64,000 nucleotides of DNA from CBDCWO01 sp965223405 (GCA_965223405.1 CBDCWO010000006.1:3472001-3536000), one strand, 5' to 3'. Numbered from the stretch's first letter, positions 28,009-37,622 are shown. Numbers and translations: made by a program. The notes: a model not told the origin generated them from the letters alone.

Positions 28009-28425
28009 ATGAAAACAGCACTGTCCATTCTGTTCACATTATTTGTCGCCCTAACCATCAATGCGCAGGAAGTACCTCAAAAAATAATCTTCGATGTAAC
28101 CAGTTCAGATGCCAAAGTTCACAAATCTGTCATGCTGATGATGAATGTCATGTCGGCGGAATTTCCGAAATCTACCTTTGAAGTAGTGGTTTATGGGAAA
28201 GCACTTCCCATGTTAATAAAAGGTCAATCGGTTGTAGCTAATGATGTTGCACAATATGAAGAAAATGACAATGTACTATTCACCGCATGTGAAGTAAGTA
28301 TGAAGTTACTTTTTAACATTGATGAAACCCAGTTACTTGGTGGAGTAGGAACTGTTGAAAATGCCATACCGGATATTGTAAAGAAACAAAAAAGTGGATG
28401 GGGGTATATTAAAACAGGCAATTAA
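28009..28425 (+). CDS. Exported DsrE/DsrF-like family protein
   Basis: 138 aa from the ATG at 28009, where a signal peptide begins (ALSILFTLFVALTINAQ); a longer frame from 27949 has no support. The mature part has the DsrE-like Rossmann pattern (IIFDVTSSDAKVHKSVMLMMNVM, FEVVVYGKALPMLIKG, FTACEVSMKLL) and ends GWGYIKTG. The cysteine in VLFTACEVS sits where DsrE-type sulfur carriers often have one. Periplasmic location predicted; role unknown. Confidence 0.8.
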   Translation: MKTALSILFTLFVALTINAQEVPQKIIFDVTSSDAKVHKSVMLMMNVMSAEFPKSTFEVVVYGKALPMLIKGQSVVANDVAQYEENDNVLFTACEVSMKLLFNIDETQLLGGVGTVENAIPDIVKKQKSGWGYIKTGN

Positions 28426-28451
28426 TGGGGTTTAGCAATATTATTATATTG

Positions 28452-28492
28452 TCAGGTTGCCGGTGAAAATCTTACAACACCGGTGAACCTGA
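28452..28492. other. Strong hairpin between the DsrE and methyltransferase genes
   Basis: TCAGGTT (28452-28458) pairs with AACCTGA (28486-28492), and CCGGTG (28460-28465) pairs with CACCGG (28478-28483) inside it, around a 12-nt loop. No T tract follows, so it is not a classical terminator. It could be a processing or attenuator structure in the leader of the methyltransferase gene, which starts 20 nt later. Confidence 0.55.
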
Positions 28493-28511
28493 TTCAAAAA
28501 TTCTAGAAAAC

Positions 28512-29342
28512 ATGAACCAGTATAACAAATCGATTGAGAACCAATACCATGTTCCGGATTTATTCGAAAACATCGTGAAACGGCTAAAAAAACAAGGTAT
28601 AGACATCAGGAATGTGTCAAGATCAAATATTGCTGATATTGACGAATTCCATATTAGAGGAGCAGAAGTATCTAAGGAACTAGCTAGTCAGTATGACTTG
28701 CAAGGTTTGAAAGTATTGGATATTGGCTGTGGCCTTGGCGGACCTTGTAGAATGCTAGCTGAAGATTTCAATTGCCAGGTGGTTGGGATTGATGTGAGCG
28801 AGGAGTTTATTCGAACTGCACAAAAACTATCTGAATTGGTAGGGTTATCAGGAAAGACAAAATTTGTACATGGTGATGCTCTTGCCCTTCCTTTTGCTGA
28901 TGGTTCGTTTGATGTGGTATGGACGCAACATACACAAATGAATATTAAAAATAAGCGTAAGTTTTATGCTGAAATATACCGGGTGCTAAACCACGCAGGT
29001 GTTTTTGTTTATTACGATATTTTTAAACAAGAGAAGCAAGAGGTCACCTATCCTGTTCCGTGGGCAAATCATGCAGCGATTAGTTTCCTCCAGTCAATCA
29101 CTGATATGGAATCCATACTTGATGATTTGGGATTTTCGTGTGAACATGTTCTAGATCAAACAGAAAAGGGTATTCTTTTTTTTCAGAATGTATTGAAAAG
29201 AATGCAAGGTGATGGGTTTTCCAAACCAGGTATTAGTGTATTGATGGGAAAGGCCACATCGGAAAAATTGGCAAACCTTTTAAAAGGAATGGAAGAAAAC
29301 AAAATTGTACTTCAAAGTGGAATTTTCCGAAAAGGTAAATAA
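28512..29342 (+). CDS. Class I SAM-dependent methyltransferase
   Basis: 276 aa. The seven-strand SAM-binding core is evident: motif I VLDIGCGLGGPCRML (~75-89), acidic motif VVGIDVSEEFI, motif II/III with HGDALALPFADGSFDVVWTQH and the NKRKFYAEIYRVLNHAGVFVYYD strand. It resembles sterol/tocopherol or sarcosine-dimethylglycine-type small-molecule methyltransferases in layout; the substrate cannot be read. Cytoplasmic, follows the DsrE gene by 87 bp. Confidence 0.93.
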   Translation: MNQYNKSIENQYHVPDLFENIVKRLKKQGIDIRNVSRSNIADIDEFHIRGAEVSKELASQYDLQGLKVLDIGCGLGGPCRMLAEDFNCQVVGIDVSEEFIRTAQKLSELVGLSGKTKFVHGDALALPFADGSFDVVWTQHTQMNIKNKRKFYAEIYRVLNHAGVFVYYDIFKQEKQEVTYPVPWANHAAISFLQSITDMESILDDLGFSCEHVLDQTEKGILFFQNVLKRMQGDGFSKPGISVLMGKATSEKLANLLKGMEENKIVLQSGIFRKGK

Positions 29343-29491
29343 GCATTTAGCACCTAATTTTCAAAGGTTGATTGAAATAGCCTAAATCTTGGGTCTAATA
29401 AATTTTGATAAAGTATATTTATTTTTCTCACTTTCGAATGACTTCTGGGAACAATTGCTGAATATTTGAAATTTTTTAATTCAATCCTGCC

Positions 29492-30100
29492 ATGGAAAAA
29501 ATTCCAGTATACCCTGTTTCGGTTCCGGAATATAACCTGAAAATTCATAGACCAGATTCGGAAACTATTGATTATCCGGGAACCCCGTGGTACACCATCA
29601 AAATTCCAAAGGTTTATTGGGAAAATCAGCCTGATTTTGAAAAAATAGGGTCCAAAATTGATCAAAGCCTGATGAAACACTTCCAGGGGAAAAATGTTGC
29701 TATTAGAGCTCTCAGCTCTGCAGAACATAAAGGAAAATCCAGCTCGGATATGATCAAAATAATTAAGGAATTGGGACACGATCGATACGATCTAAATCGC
29801 AAAGGAGACAGGTATGAGAATATTGAGAACCGTCATATTGATTTCTTTGCCCTAGATTTCAAGATTGAAAAAGATAAATCATACTTCAAATACTTGTTAG
29901 AACCTTTCTATTTCTGGCCCATAGCAGATAGAGGTAACCCCATTAGAATTGATATAGCAATCGTATATGATCTATCAAAACTATCAGCGGTAGAACATCG
30001 GTATGAGGGCCGGGAAAACGAAATAAAAAAGGATGGTTTTGTATTTAAAGATCCGGATAACAAACCTGATGCAATTCTGGGAATATTAAAAATACTTTGA
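29492..30100 (+). CDS. Hypothetical protein, family not recognised
   Basis: 202 aa, no signal peptide or membrane segment. It is polar and rich in Lys/Asp/Tyr, with EHKGKSSSDMIKIIKELGHDRYDLNRKGDRYEN in the middle and a FYFWPIADRGNPIRIDIAIVYDL stretch later. A cytoplasmic soluble fold is likely. Codon use fits its neighbours, and its long clean frame with a start 30 nt after an AT-rich region supports it as a gene. No function is proposed. Confidence 0.65.
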   Translation: MEKIPVYPVSVPEYNLKIHRPDSETIDYPGTPWYTIKIPKVYWENQPDFEKIGSKIDQSLMKHFQGKNVAIRALSSAEHKGKSSSDMIKIIKELGHDRYDLNRKGDRYENIENRHIDFFALDFKIEKDKSYFKYLLEPFYFWPIADRGNPIRIDIAIVYDLSKLSAVEHRYEGRENEIKKDGFVFKDPDNKPDAILGILKIL

Positions 30101-30197
30101 TCTTGAATTTATAAGTAATTTATGTACTGCAATCAGAGCATTTGGTCAATCCACCGTGTCAATATCCAAACAACTAAAAGTACATAAACTAATTTTT

Positions 30198-30788
30198 TTA
30201 AGTCACCAACTCCAGTCTGCGTTGTAAATATTTCCCGATAATGTCAAATTCCAGGTTTACCGGATCTCCCGGTTCAATGAATTTGAAGTCCGTTTCTTCC
30301 AAAGTATAAGGAATGATGGCTACGGTAAAATGGTCTTTGGTGGGATTGATTACGGTCAGACTGACTCCATCTACACAGATAGAACCTTTGGGTACTAACA
30401 AATGAGCAAATGCTTCAGGGTATTCAAAAGTGAATAAATAACTGCCATCCCTGGATTCTTTTGACCGGCAATTTCCAATCGCATCGACATGACCCTGAAC
30501 TAAGTGACCATCAATGCGATCGTTGAGCTGCATACTGAGTTCAAGGTTTATAATTTTACCGACTTTCCAGGTGCCTAGAGCAGACCGGGTCAGAGTTTCT
30601 TCTATGGCTGTCACTACATGATAATCCTCCTGCTGGTCAACTACAGTAAGGCATACTCCATTGTGACTGACACTTTGATCAATATTTAATTCGGATGAAA
30701 TGCCCGATCTGATGGTAAAGTGTCGATTAGTTCCTTCAGAGATAATCTTTGTAATTTGGCCAGTGGCCTTAATAATTCCTGTAAACAT
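30198..30788 (-). CDS. ribE: Riboflavin synthase alpha chain
   Basis: Last step of riboflavin synthesis: dismutation of two 6,7-dimethyl-8-ribityllumazine molecules. 196 aa with the two lumazine-binding repeats: MFTGIIKATGQI...SVSHNGVCLTVV first, and DGHLVQGHVDAIG...GSICVDGVSLTVI second. Length and start (MFTGII) are canonical. Its ATG overlaps the stop of the upstream surface-protein gene (TAATG), so its translation is coupled to that gene. No FMN riboswitch was recognised. Confidence 0.97.
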   Translation of the reverse strand: MFTGIIKATGQITKIISEGTNRHFTIRSGISSELNIDQSVSHNGVCLTVVDQQEDYHVVTAIEETLTRSALGTWKVGKIINLELSMQLNDRIDGHLVQGHVDAIGNCRSKESRDGSYLFTFEYPEAFAHLLVPKGSICVDGVSLTVINPTKDHFTVAIIPYTLEETDFKFIEPGDPVNLEFDIIGKYLQRRLELVT

Positions 30789-33529
30789 TAATTGCTTTTA
30801 CTTCTGATCAATTGAATAAATCCGGTAAGTGGTTCATTAAAGGACTTGGTTTCAGTACCTGCAAATTCAAATATTAAACAGTGATAGTAGTAGGCGCCTT
30901 CCGCCAATTCCTTGCCTTTTAGATTTCTTCCATCCCAATTGATTTCCGGATCACTAGTCTCAAATACCAACTGTCCCCACCGGTTAAACACTTTAAAGTC
31001 GATGCGGTCGATAAATCGATTGGCTATGGGTATAAACCGGTCATTAAACCCATCTCCATTAGGAGTAAATGTGTTTGGCAATTTATATGCCGGACAATTC
31101 TCCAAACAAAAAATATTACTAAACTCACTTTCATTGTTGCTAGCATCGTAGGAGGTGATGGCATAACATCCTGCTATGCCATTATCCGGTTGATGACTAA
31201 ATACTAGAGTTTGAGCATTGTCAATTTCTGCTATTTGTATGAATTCACTTTCTATATTTAGAGCATAATAAATCCGATAACCCACAACATCCAAAGGCCG
31301 GTTACAGGTTGATTGATTTATAAACCAGGACAATTCATTCACAAACTGGTCTTCAGATGTACCCGGCTCTGCCTGGTTACATATATTATTGACAGTGAGT
31401 TGTGGTGGACAAGGGGGTAGTGAATCCACTGGAACTCCGCAAGTTATTTGGCTTAGGTTGAGCAAGGGGGATTCAATACCGGTTACACCATAAGTTCCGG
31501 TAGATTTCACATAATAACAATACGTATCTCCATTCTGCAAATTCTGATCTTCATAGCTGTATTCAGAAGTAATTCCCAGGGAATCAAATGTTCCCGTTTG
31601 AAGGTTTTCGCGATATACAGTAAAAAATTGGTTGCGCCAGGGGACATCAAAATCCCAGGAAAGTTTATTGGCTTGATCTGTTCCGGCTACCGATAGGAAA
31701 ACAGAAGATGCCGGTTGACTTTCTCCGTGTTTTTTATTTCCTGTGAAGAATTCAATCGCATATCGATATCCTGAACTGATCGTATTCAGACCGGAATCCA
31801 TATAGGTTGTATCGTTAATGTCAGAGAAAGTGGGAAATGACTTTTGCGCTCCTGAGATTTCTACATAATCATTAGATCGGATATCCGGGCTTCTCTTTAA
31901 CTTAAAGGTATACGGTCCGGGATTTGCAATGGTATCCAAGTCCTCGGGGTCCGGTCTAGTCCATTTAATAAATATTTTCCCATCATTTTGTGCAGTTTCA
32001 GTAACGCTGACATTCAGGATAAATGGTATATCCCGGTTGAGTTGGGCACAAATTTCTTCCGATGGAATTCCTGCTATTCGGTTAAAAGGATTCCCTACTG
32101 ATGATAGCAAAGCAAACTCTGCCATTACCCGATAGCAATAGGTCTTTCCCGATTCGACGTCTCCATCAAAAAAAACATATCTCCCATCTTCCATAGTCAA
32201 GATATCAAAACCAATTTGGGTATAGCCTTGATTGTCCAACCCGGGCGTACAGGAATCCTGAACAAATGGATTGGTATTTAATCTGCGCCAGACCGAAAAA
32301 CCCTGTAAATAATCGTTAGCAGTTATATCACATAAGTAGGGCTTTTGCCAGCTAATCATTAGTCCATTATTGATTTTTTGACTTTGAAGATCAAGGGGTG
32401 GCGGACCGATAACTTTTACTCTGATGGTTTTTAAATAAGATAGGCCTAACGTATCCAAAAAATTATCTTCAGCTCGGATTACAATAGTGTAGGGTAGATC
32501 CGAAATATGTTCACAGGCCGTATTCCATACTATTTTTCCTGATAATGGTTGGTCGACATAGCCCAATGGAGCTTCTAATTGAGCAGGGTTGATGGATTGG
32601 GTAAAAGGACCTCCAAGTGCATTTACTTTTACTTTTTGACTCTGATTAGGATCTGTGACTACGAATGGGATTTCGACTGTATTTCCTGCTACCACACAAT
32701 ACATTTCTTCCGACTCAATTTCAGGAGGATCATTTTGACAAGCCTGAACCAATATTTGCATATCCCGGATGATCGTGTTAATTAACAATCCATTGCGATA
32801 TTCTTTGATTTTGATGGCTATATTATATTCTCCAACTCTTTGAGGCGCATCCCAGATAAAATCTCCGGTGATTTCATTCAAATCAATTTGATTTTCAGGC
32901 CCCGGTGATATCTGATTAGGGAACAAATAATTGGGAACATCTAATCCTGGAGTTTGTTTTGGAATGGTCATTTCATACGCCAGACTATCTCCATCCCGAT
33001 CATAAGCATTGGGATTGTGGATAAATCGTTCTCCCACACAAGCAAAATCGATTGGAGGTTGTAGTAGAATAGCTGAGTTATTCTCACCCTGGAATTGAGG
33101 ACTTAACAGTGTAAAAGTGGTTTCAATATTGAATGGAATGTTCACTGAGTTGGGAAAATCTACATTGAGTATGCCGGCAATGCGATTCGGATCAGAAACT
33201 GACAATGTATAGGTAGAAAAACCAGGATAGGTGTGTTCCATGATGTAAATATTTTTTTTGACATCATTGGGTAATAATTCTCCCTGATTACCGGGACCAT
33301 TTACTCTGGGGATTGAATCCATTTTGCCATCACCCCAGAATAAAGGAAGACTGTTTCGGTCAACTTCCGAACCGCGAGTTCGGGTATAGGTGGTGATCGT
33401 AACCCGAATCGTTAAACTTCCTATTTGTTCATAGGTGATTTCACCTGCCCTGTTGTGAGTAGCATGCAAATCGCCATGGATAAAAAATAGAACCAAAACG
33501 GAAACCATCAAAACCCGTAGAAAATTCAT
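30788..33529 (-). CDS. Secreted multidomain protein with CHU_C-type (T9SS type B) C-terminal sorting domain
   Basis: 913 aa from the ATG at 33529, with AAGG just upstream and a signal peptide immediately after (VLMVSVLVLFFIHGDLHA). A Met nine codons earlier is possible. The body is a chain of Ig/fibronectin-like and cadherin-like modules (YDRDGDSLAYEMTIP, SGKIVWNT). The last ~90 aa have the gliding-motility-associated C-terminal form: PNTFTPNGDGFNDRF, FKVFNRWGQLVFET, WDGRNLKGKELAEGAYYYH. It is probably secreted by the type IX system and displayed on the surface. Confidence 0.9.
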   Translation of the reverse strand: MNFLRVLMVSVLVLFFIHGDLHATHNRAGEITYEQIGSLTIRVTITTYTRTRGSEVDRNSLPLFWGDGKMDSIPRVNGPGNQGELLPNDVKKNIYIMEHTYPGFSTYTLSVSDPNRIAGILNVDFPNSVNIPFNIETTFTLLSPQFQGENNSAILLQPPIDFACVGERFIHNPNAYDRDGDSLAYEMTIPKQTPGLDVPNYLFPNQISPGPENQIDLNEITGDFIWDAPQRVGEYNIAIKIKEYRNGLLINTIIRDMQILVQACQNDPPEIESEEMYCVVAGNTVEIPFVVTDPNQSQKVKVNALGGPFTQSINPAQLEAPLGYVDQPLSGKIVWNTACEHISDLPYTIVIRAEDNFLDTLGLSYLKTIRVKVIGPPPLDLQSQKINNGLMISWQKPYLCDITANDYLQGFSVWRRLNTNPFVQDSCTPGLDNQGYTQIGFDILTMEDGRYVFFDGDVESGKTYCYRVMAEFALLSSVGNPFNRIAGIPSEEICAQLNRDIPFILNVSVTETAQNDGKIFIKWTRPDPEDLDTIANPGPYTFKLKRSPDIRSNDYVEISGAQKSFPTFSDINDTTYMDSGLNTISSGYRYAIEFFTGNKKHGESQPASSVFLSVAGTDQANKLSWDFDVPWRNQFFTVYRENLQTGTFDSLGITSEYSYEDQNLQNGDTYCYYVKSTGTYGVTGIESPLLNLSQITCGVPVDSLPPCPPQLTVNNICNQAEPGTSEDQFVNELSWFINQSTCNRPLDVVGYRIYYALNIESEFIQIAEIDNAQTLVFSHQPDNGIAGCYAITSYDASNNESEFSNIFCLENCPAYKLPNTFTPNGDGFNDRFIPIANRFIDRIDFKVFNRWGQLVFETSDPEINWDGRNLKGKELAEGAYYYHCLIFEFAGTETKSFNEPLTGFIQLIRSKSN

Positions 33530-33670
33530 CCTTAAATATTCGTCTTTGCTAGGCATACAAGTAAAACGTAAAATAATTGAAAATAGTTAATTCTTCCATA
33601 AAAAAGCAAGCAAAGGAAATAGTACCAAGGGGATGGTATGATCATGTACTAACTCTTGCTATGTATTTAT

Positions 33671-35461
33671 TCATTCTCCCGTAAATGACTCCAGTTTCAT
33701 TTCATCCAATATAAGCTCCTGATTGCTATGGGCATTCCAAAGAAAAAAACTAATCTTTTGAAAGGGTTCACGTGGTAGTTTTAGGTAAACAGTGAGGTCC
33801 CTTTTTTCTGCCCCTTCCATTACACGGAATACCCTGATTATCTTTTCTTTAACTACGTGGTCAGACTGTTTACAACGGATAATTAATTGAGGCATTTTCC
33901 AGACATCCCACTCTTTATGTTTTGTTTGGATTGTTACCGTACCGGATACCCAATTGGCATCTTCAGGTAATTCCGAATGTGAGATCATTAAAGATGGCGA
34001 AAATGGATTGGAGGGATTAAGACAAAAAGATTTGGTCCCTGAAATGGGTATGCCATCACACTGCGTTGTATCCAGTTCGAAATCCTGGTGAGCTAATTGG
34101 TGTAAATTAGATTGTCTCCCCCGGAACAACTCATCTGTGTCTAATAAGAACCGGTCTTCTTTGTCGATATGGTACTTGCCTAATATCCGCCAGAAATAGG
34201 CTCTAGTCATATTTTCGGCATCCAGTAGACCTCCTTTATGTGCTTGATGAGTTAACCAAAGATTATAATAGATGAAGAGTCCCCCAATCGCGATTCCTAA
34301 TAGGGTCAACCATTTGGATTTGCTTTTTACATATTGAATAAAACTTGCCAAGGGAAAAGCCAGCACAGCATAACTCTGAACCATCGCTCTTTGGCCCATA
34401 CTACCACCATACCACCATATATCCCATGAAAAAGTGATATAAATGAATAGTATAGTAAATAGCAAACAAGACCAAAAAATTTCTTTGTGATGATCGTATA
34501 GTGGCTTAAATCCCAGTAAACTAAAAATCATCAATGGAGTGTATACCAACCATCCTTTTTTATAACTGATAAGTCCATTTTTTATATGAGGATCTAGCCA
34601 GCTGAAACCCTGTTCCTGATAACTATATACTAAAAACTCCCCGGATACAATTTTCCAATATATTATTTGCAAACTTCCGATTATTCCGATAATCAGAATA
34701 GCGGTTAGGATGTTTTTCCATTTACTCTTTAGGTAAGAATACCTTGACTGCAGATTTTTCATGCCCCAGAATATCGGTATGATCCCACTTATTATTTCGG
34801 TTGGCCGAATCAGACAGGCCATTCCAATGCACAATCCGATGTATATGGCATATCTTGGTGAGGGTGAGATCCAAAATCGTATCGAGCAAAATATGAGTAA
34901 TGTATATATGGTAAAGAGGTAATTATGGGTCATGGCACTGTCAATGGCTGCATAATTAAGATAATTGGTTCCCAACGTGACTAGGACCAGCACTATTGAC
35001 GTTATTAGATCATCATAGTAATATTTAAGGATTAATCGTAAGAAATATAATCCGGCAATCGCAACCAATAAACTCCAGAAATGAATCAGGAATTGGTAGG
35101 GAGGGGAGTATCCGTCCGCCATTGCTCCACTTATTTTAGCATAGGTATGGGCAATCAGAAAGGCAGGCAAATATTGTAAAGCCATGCCACACGAATATTT
35201 CATAATTTTATTTCCAGACTTATGTTCAAAGGACTGGTATTGGCTTGATGCAGGGTAGTATTTTTGTTGGATGGAATCTTGCCATGCCAGTTTGGAAATA
35301 TCCTTATATATGATAAGAGCAGGAAGATAATGGTAGTATCCGGATACATCCCAACTTATAGTTGCTTCAGTCCTTGACATTTGCCACTTCGGATAGTACC
35401 ATATCGCTGTAGTCAAGATGATTACACTACAAACGATCCAAATCCATTTTGAACTCATCAA
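33671..35461 (-). CDS. Multi-pass membrane protein, GT-C glycosyltransferase-like
   Basis: 596 aa with about eleven transmembrane helices in the first ~430 aa and a C-terminal soluble beta-rich domain (~450-596). The first extracytoplasmic loop has SWDVSGYYHYLPALI, where GT-C (family 39/ArnT-like) enzymes carry their catalytic acidic residue, and CLIRPTEIISGIIPIFW is typical of that fold. It probably transfers a lipid-linked sugar outside the cytoplasmic membrane. Two start codons (35461, 35458) are equivalent. Lies 40 bp downstream of ridA. Confidence 0.6.
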   Translation of the reverse strand: MMSSKWIWIVCSVIILTTAIWYYPKWQMSRTEATISWDVSGYYHYLPALIIYKDISKLAWQDSIQQKYYPASSQYQSFEHKSGNKIMKYSCGMALQYLPAFLIAHTYAKISGAMADGYSPPYQFLIHFWSLLVAIAGLYFLRLILKYYYDDLITSIVLVLVTLGTNYLNYAAIDSAMTHNYLFTIYTLLIFCSIRFWISPSPRYAIYIGLCIGMACLIRPTEIISGIIPIFWGMKNLQSRYSYLKSKWKNILTAILIIGIIGSLQIIYWKIVSGEFLVYSYQEQGFSWLDPHIKNGLISYKKGWLVYTPLMIFSLLGFKPLYDHHKEIFWSCLLFTILFIYITFSWDIWWYGGSMGQRAMVQSYAVLAFPLASFIQYVKSKSKWLTLLGIAIGGLFIYYNLWLTHQAHKGGLLDAENMTRAYFWRILGKYHIDKEDRFLLDTDELFRGRQSNLHQLAHQDFELDTTQCDGIPISGTKSFCLNPSNPFSPSLMISHSELPEDANWVSGTVTIQTKHKEWDVWKMPQLIIRCKQSDHVVKEKIIRVFRVMEGAEKRDLTVYLKLPREPFQKISFFLWNAHSNQELILDEMKLESFTGE

Positions 35462-35501
35462 TCAACCTGTTTAACTTCTAAATATATGATGATTTGACTC
35501 C

Positions 35502-35900
35502 TTACTCACTATCACTTTGTTCGACATAGGCGGTGATCTCAATTTCTACAAGTAAATCAGGATGAATTAATTTACTCACTTCTACCATTGTAGCTGCAGG
35601 CTTAATGTCCTTAAAAAATTCTCCATGTGCTCTTCCGATATGCTCCCAGTCATCAATATTTGTAACAAATATTCTACTGCGGATCACATCCGACATACTG
35701 CCTCCAGCTTTGTGCAAAACTTGCTGAATCTTTTCCAAAATAAATTTGGTTTGTAAATAGGGATTATTGCGTCCAATAATATTTTCACCATCCACAGCAG
35801 TGGTCCCCGAAATCTCAATTATAGGCCCAATTTTTATAGCACGGGAATATCCGACGATTTCTTCCCAGGGAGCTCCTGATTGGATTCTTTGTCTTTTCAT
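35502..35900 (-). CDS. RidA family protein
   Basis: 132 aa, YjgF/RidA fold. The family blocks are present: IGPIIEISGTTAVDG, QTKFILEKIQQVLHKAGGSMSDVIRSRIFVTNIDDWE with the substrate-binding Arg, and AATMVEVSKLIHPDLLVEIEITAY with the conserved Glu. Archetypal RidA hydrolyses reactive enamine/imine intermediates; this sequence belongs to the wider family (the conserved Arg is in RSRIFV), so the exact substrate is uncertain. It is the first gene of a minus-strand pair with the membrane protein. Confidence 0.92.
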   Translation of the reverse strand: MKRQRIQSGAPWEEIVGYSRAIKIGPIIEISGTTAVDGENIIGRNNPYLQTKFILEKIQQVLHKAGGSMSDVIRSRIFVTNIDDWEHIGRAHGEFFKDIKPAATMVEVSKLIHPDLLVEIEITAYVEQSDSE

Positions 35901-35954
35901 AGTAGATTGATTTGATAGTTGTTACTTTTATAGCTTGAGAAAACTGAAATTACC

Positions 35955-36677
35955 TTGAAAGTAAATAAATTATCGATCTTGGTTCCAGCCTTCAATGAAG
36001 AAAAAACAATTCAGTTGATCTTGGAGAAGCTCAGAATTGTAAAACTTGAAGGGGATATTGAGAAGGAAATTATAATAATAAATGATTGCTCTTCGGATCT
36101 AACGGAAGACAAAATAAAAGAATACCAATCACGTCATCCCGATTTAGACATCCGTTATTTTAAGCACCAAATTAACCAAGGGAAAGGTGCCGCTATCCAT
36201 ACCGGCATAAGCAAAGCTTCAGGTGATTGTTTGATCGTTCAGGATGCTGATCTGGAGTATGATCCACGGGAATATAATGAATTATTGAAACCAATCCGGG
36301 AAGGACACGCAGATGTGGTATATGGGAGTCGATTTCAAGGTGGTAAACCTCACCGAATTCTTTTCTTCTGGCATACCATTGGTAACCGGTTTCTTACCTT
36401 CTTATCCAATATGTTGACCAATTTGAACCTAACAGATATGGAAACCTGTTACAAATTGTTCAAATCTGAAATAATCAAATCCCTAAATCTTAAAGAAAAA
36501 AGATTCGGGTTTGAGCCTGAAGTTACAGCCAAAATGAGCAGACTAAAAGACATACGGATCTATGAGATTGGAATATCTTATTATGGACGTACGTATCAGG
36601 AAGGTAAAAAGATTGGGTGGAAGGATGGATTTCGCGCCATTTATTGCATTATTAAATACAACTTATTTAGTAGGTGA
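35955..36677 (+). CDS. Glycosyltransferase family 2 (polyprenyl-phosphate mannosyltransferase-like)
   Basis: 240 aa GT-A fold. LSILVPAFNEEKTIQLILEKL is the nucleotide-binding start, IIINDCSSDLT the next strand, DCLIVQDADLEYDP contains the DxD-type QDAD(L) metal motif, and VVYGSRFQGGKPHR is typical of dolichol/polyprenyl-phosphate mannose synthases. No membrane helices. The start is TTG at 35955; no in-frame ATG precedes the catalytic core, and the frame would otherwise lose the first strand. It could supply lipid-linked sugar to GT-C enzymes such as the one at 33671. Confidence 0.88.
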   Translation: MKVNKLSILVPAFNEEKTIQLILEKLRIVKLEGDIEKEIIIINDCSSDLTEDKIKEYQSRHPDLDIRYFKHQINQGKGAAIHTGISKASGDCLIVQDADLEYDPREYNELLKPIREGHADVVYGSRFQGGKPHRILFFWHTIGNRFLTFLSNMLTNLNLTDMETCYKLFKSEIIKSLNLKEKRFGFEPEVTAKMSRLKDIRIYEIGISYYGRTYQEGKKIGWKDGFRAIYCIIKYNLFSR

Positions 36678-36733
36678 GAATCGATGAAGGATTGTTGTAG
36701 CTCACCTCGATAAAATCCTGATTATTTTATTAA

Positions 36734-37096
36734 CTACTTATCCACATATTTTTGTCGCTTTACCAGCGTGCAATACGCATCTTCCCATACGATATATCCC
36801 TGGTCATAGCAGAAGTGATATTCATGTTTGTTTTTAGTAATATAGATATTGGTAAAATAGTTAAAGTTAAATCCCCGGTCCAACAATGCTTGCTGACTCA
36901 CTCTGGCTTTTCCAGTAGGATTTAGTTCCGCCAAAATATTTCGGTTCTTGCGTAGCACATAATTTATTTTCCTGACCAAATTCGATTGATCCCCTTTACT
37001 TTGATAGTGAAATGCAGATCTGCATTGGTCCGAACAATATTTTTTATCGATTCTGCCAAAAAATTTTTGACCACAATTAAGACAATTTTTCTCCAT
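36734..37096 (-). CDS. Small zinc-ribbon protein
   Basis: 120 aa. The N-terminus has a CLNCGQKF-GRIDKKYCSDQCRSAFHYQ motif (Cys4 type, residues 5-25), then a basic helical middle with LLDRGFNFNYFTNI and a C-terminal EYHFCYDQGYIVWED strand pair. Proteins of this layout are common in Bacteroidota and of unknown function. The zinc ribbon and the divergent arrangement with ssb suggest a nucleic-acid-related role, which is inference. Confidence 0.75.
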   Translation of the reverse strand: MEKNCLNCGQKFFGRIDKKYCSDQCRSAFHYQSKGDQSNLVRKINYVLRKNRNILAELNPTGKARVSQQALLDRGFNFNYFTNIYITKNKHEYHFCYDQGYIVWEDAYCTLVKRQKYVDK

Positions 37097-37130
37097 TTTA
37101 TAGTAGTGTAGCCGTTAGTAACCGTTTACA

Positions 37131-37150
37131 AACGTATGTATACGTAAGTT
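37131..37150. promoter_or_regulatory. Imperfect palindrome in the zinc-ribbon/ssb divergent region
   Basis: A 20-bp sequence centred on 37140/37141 matches its own reverse complement at 8 of 10 paired positions (core GTATAC/TACGTA). It sits between two divergent genes and could be a shared operator. No binding protein is implied by context. Confidence 0.3.
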
Positions 37151-37271
37151 AAACATTTATTCTACGACTTACAAGTTTGATTGCCCTTTACTTTGGATTA
37201 TCGTTTTAAAAAATCTCTCATGCATGGAGAAAATCAGTATTAAATAATTAAAAAAATTAAAATCAAGAATC

Positions 37272-37622
37272 ATGAAAACTATTAATAACAATGTAAGATT
37301 AATTGGAAATCTGGGACAAGATCCGGAATTGAAAGAAATTGGAAATGGCGGGAAACTCGTAAAATTCTCGGTTGCCACTAATGACTATTATAAAGACAAA
37401 ACAAGTGGTGAGTTCGTGACAAATACCCAATGGCACAATGTGGTTATGTGGGGGTATTTAGCTGAGAAAGCTTCAAAAAAACTGAGAAAGGGTGCCAAAG
37501 TAGCGGTAGACGGTCAATTACAATACAGAACATTTGAAGACGAGTCCGGTAATAAAAAATATTACACGCAGATCCAAGGTGTGGCTTTTGAAGCATTGAG
37601 CAAAGAAACACTTCCTTTTTAA
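37272..37622 (+). CDS. ssb: Single-stranded DNA-binding protein, first tandem copy
   Basis: 116 aa OB-fold SSB: VRLIGNLGQDPELKE strand 1, TQWHNVVMWGYLAEKA in the middle, GAKVAVDGQLQYRTFED the L45-side strands. It is shorter than replication SSBs (about 140-180 aa) and lacks the long acidic tail, but ends in LPF, like the tip that binds partner proteins. A near-identical gene follows 84 bp downstream in the same direction. Confidence 0.93.
   Translation: MKTINNNVRLIGNLGQDPELKEIGNGGKLVKFSVATNDYYKDKTSGEFVTNTQWHNVVMWGYLAEKASKKLRKGAKVAVDGQLQYRTFEDESGNKKYYTQIQGVAFEALSKETLPF

Noticed and set aside
36672..36707. AGGTGAG/CTCACCT inverted repeat between convergent genes
   Set aside because: A 22-nt loop and no T tract; too weak to call a terminator, though it could be a remnant of one.
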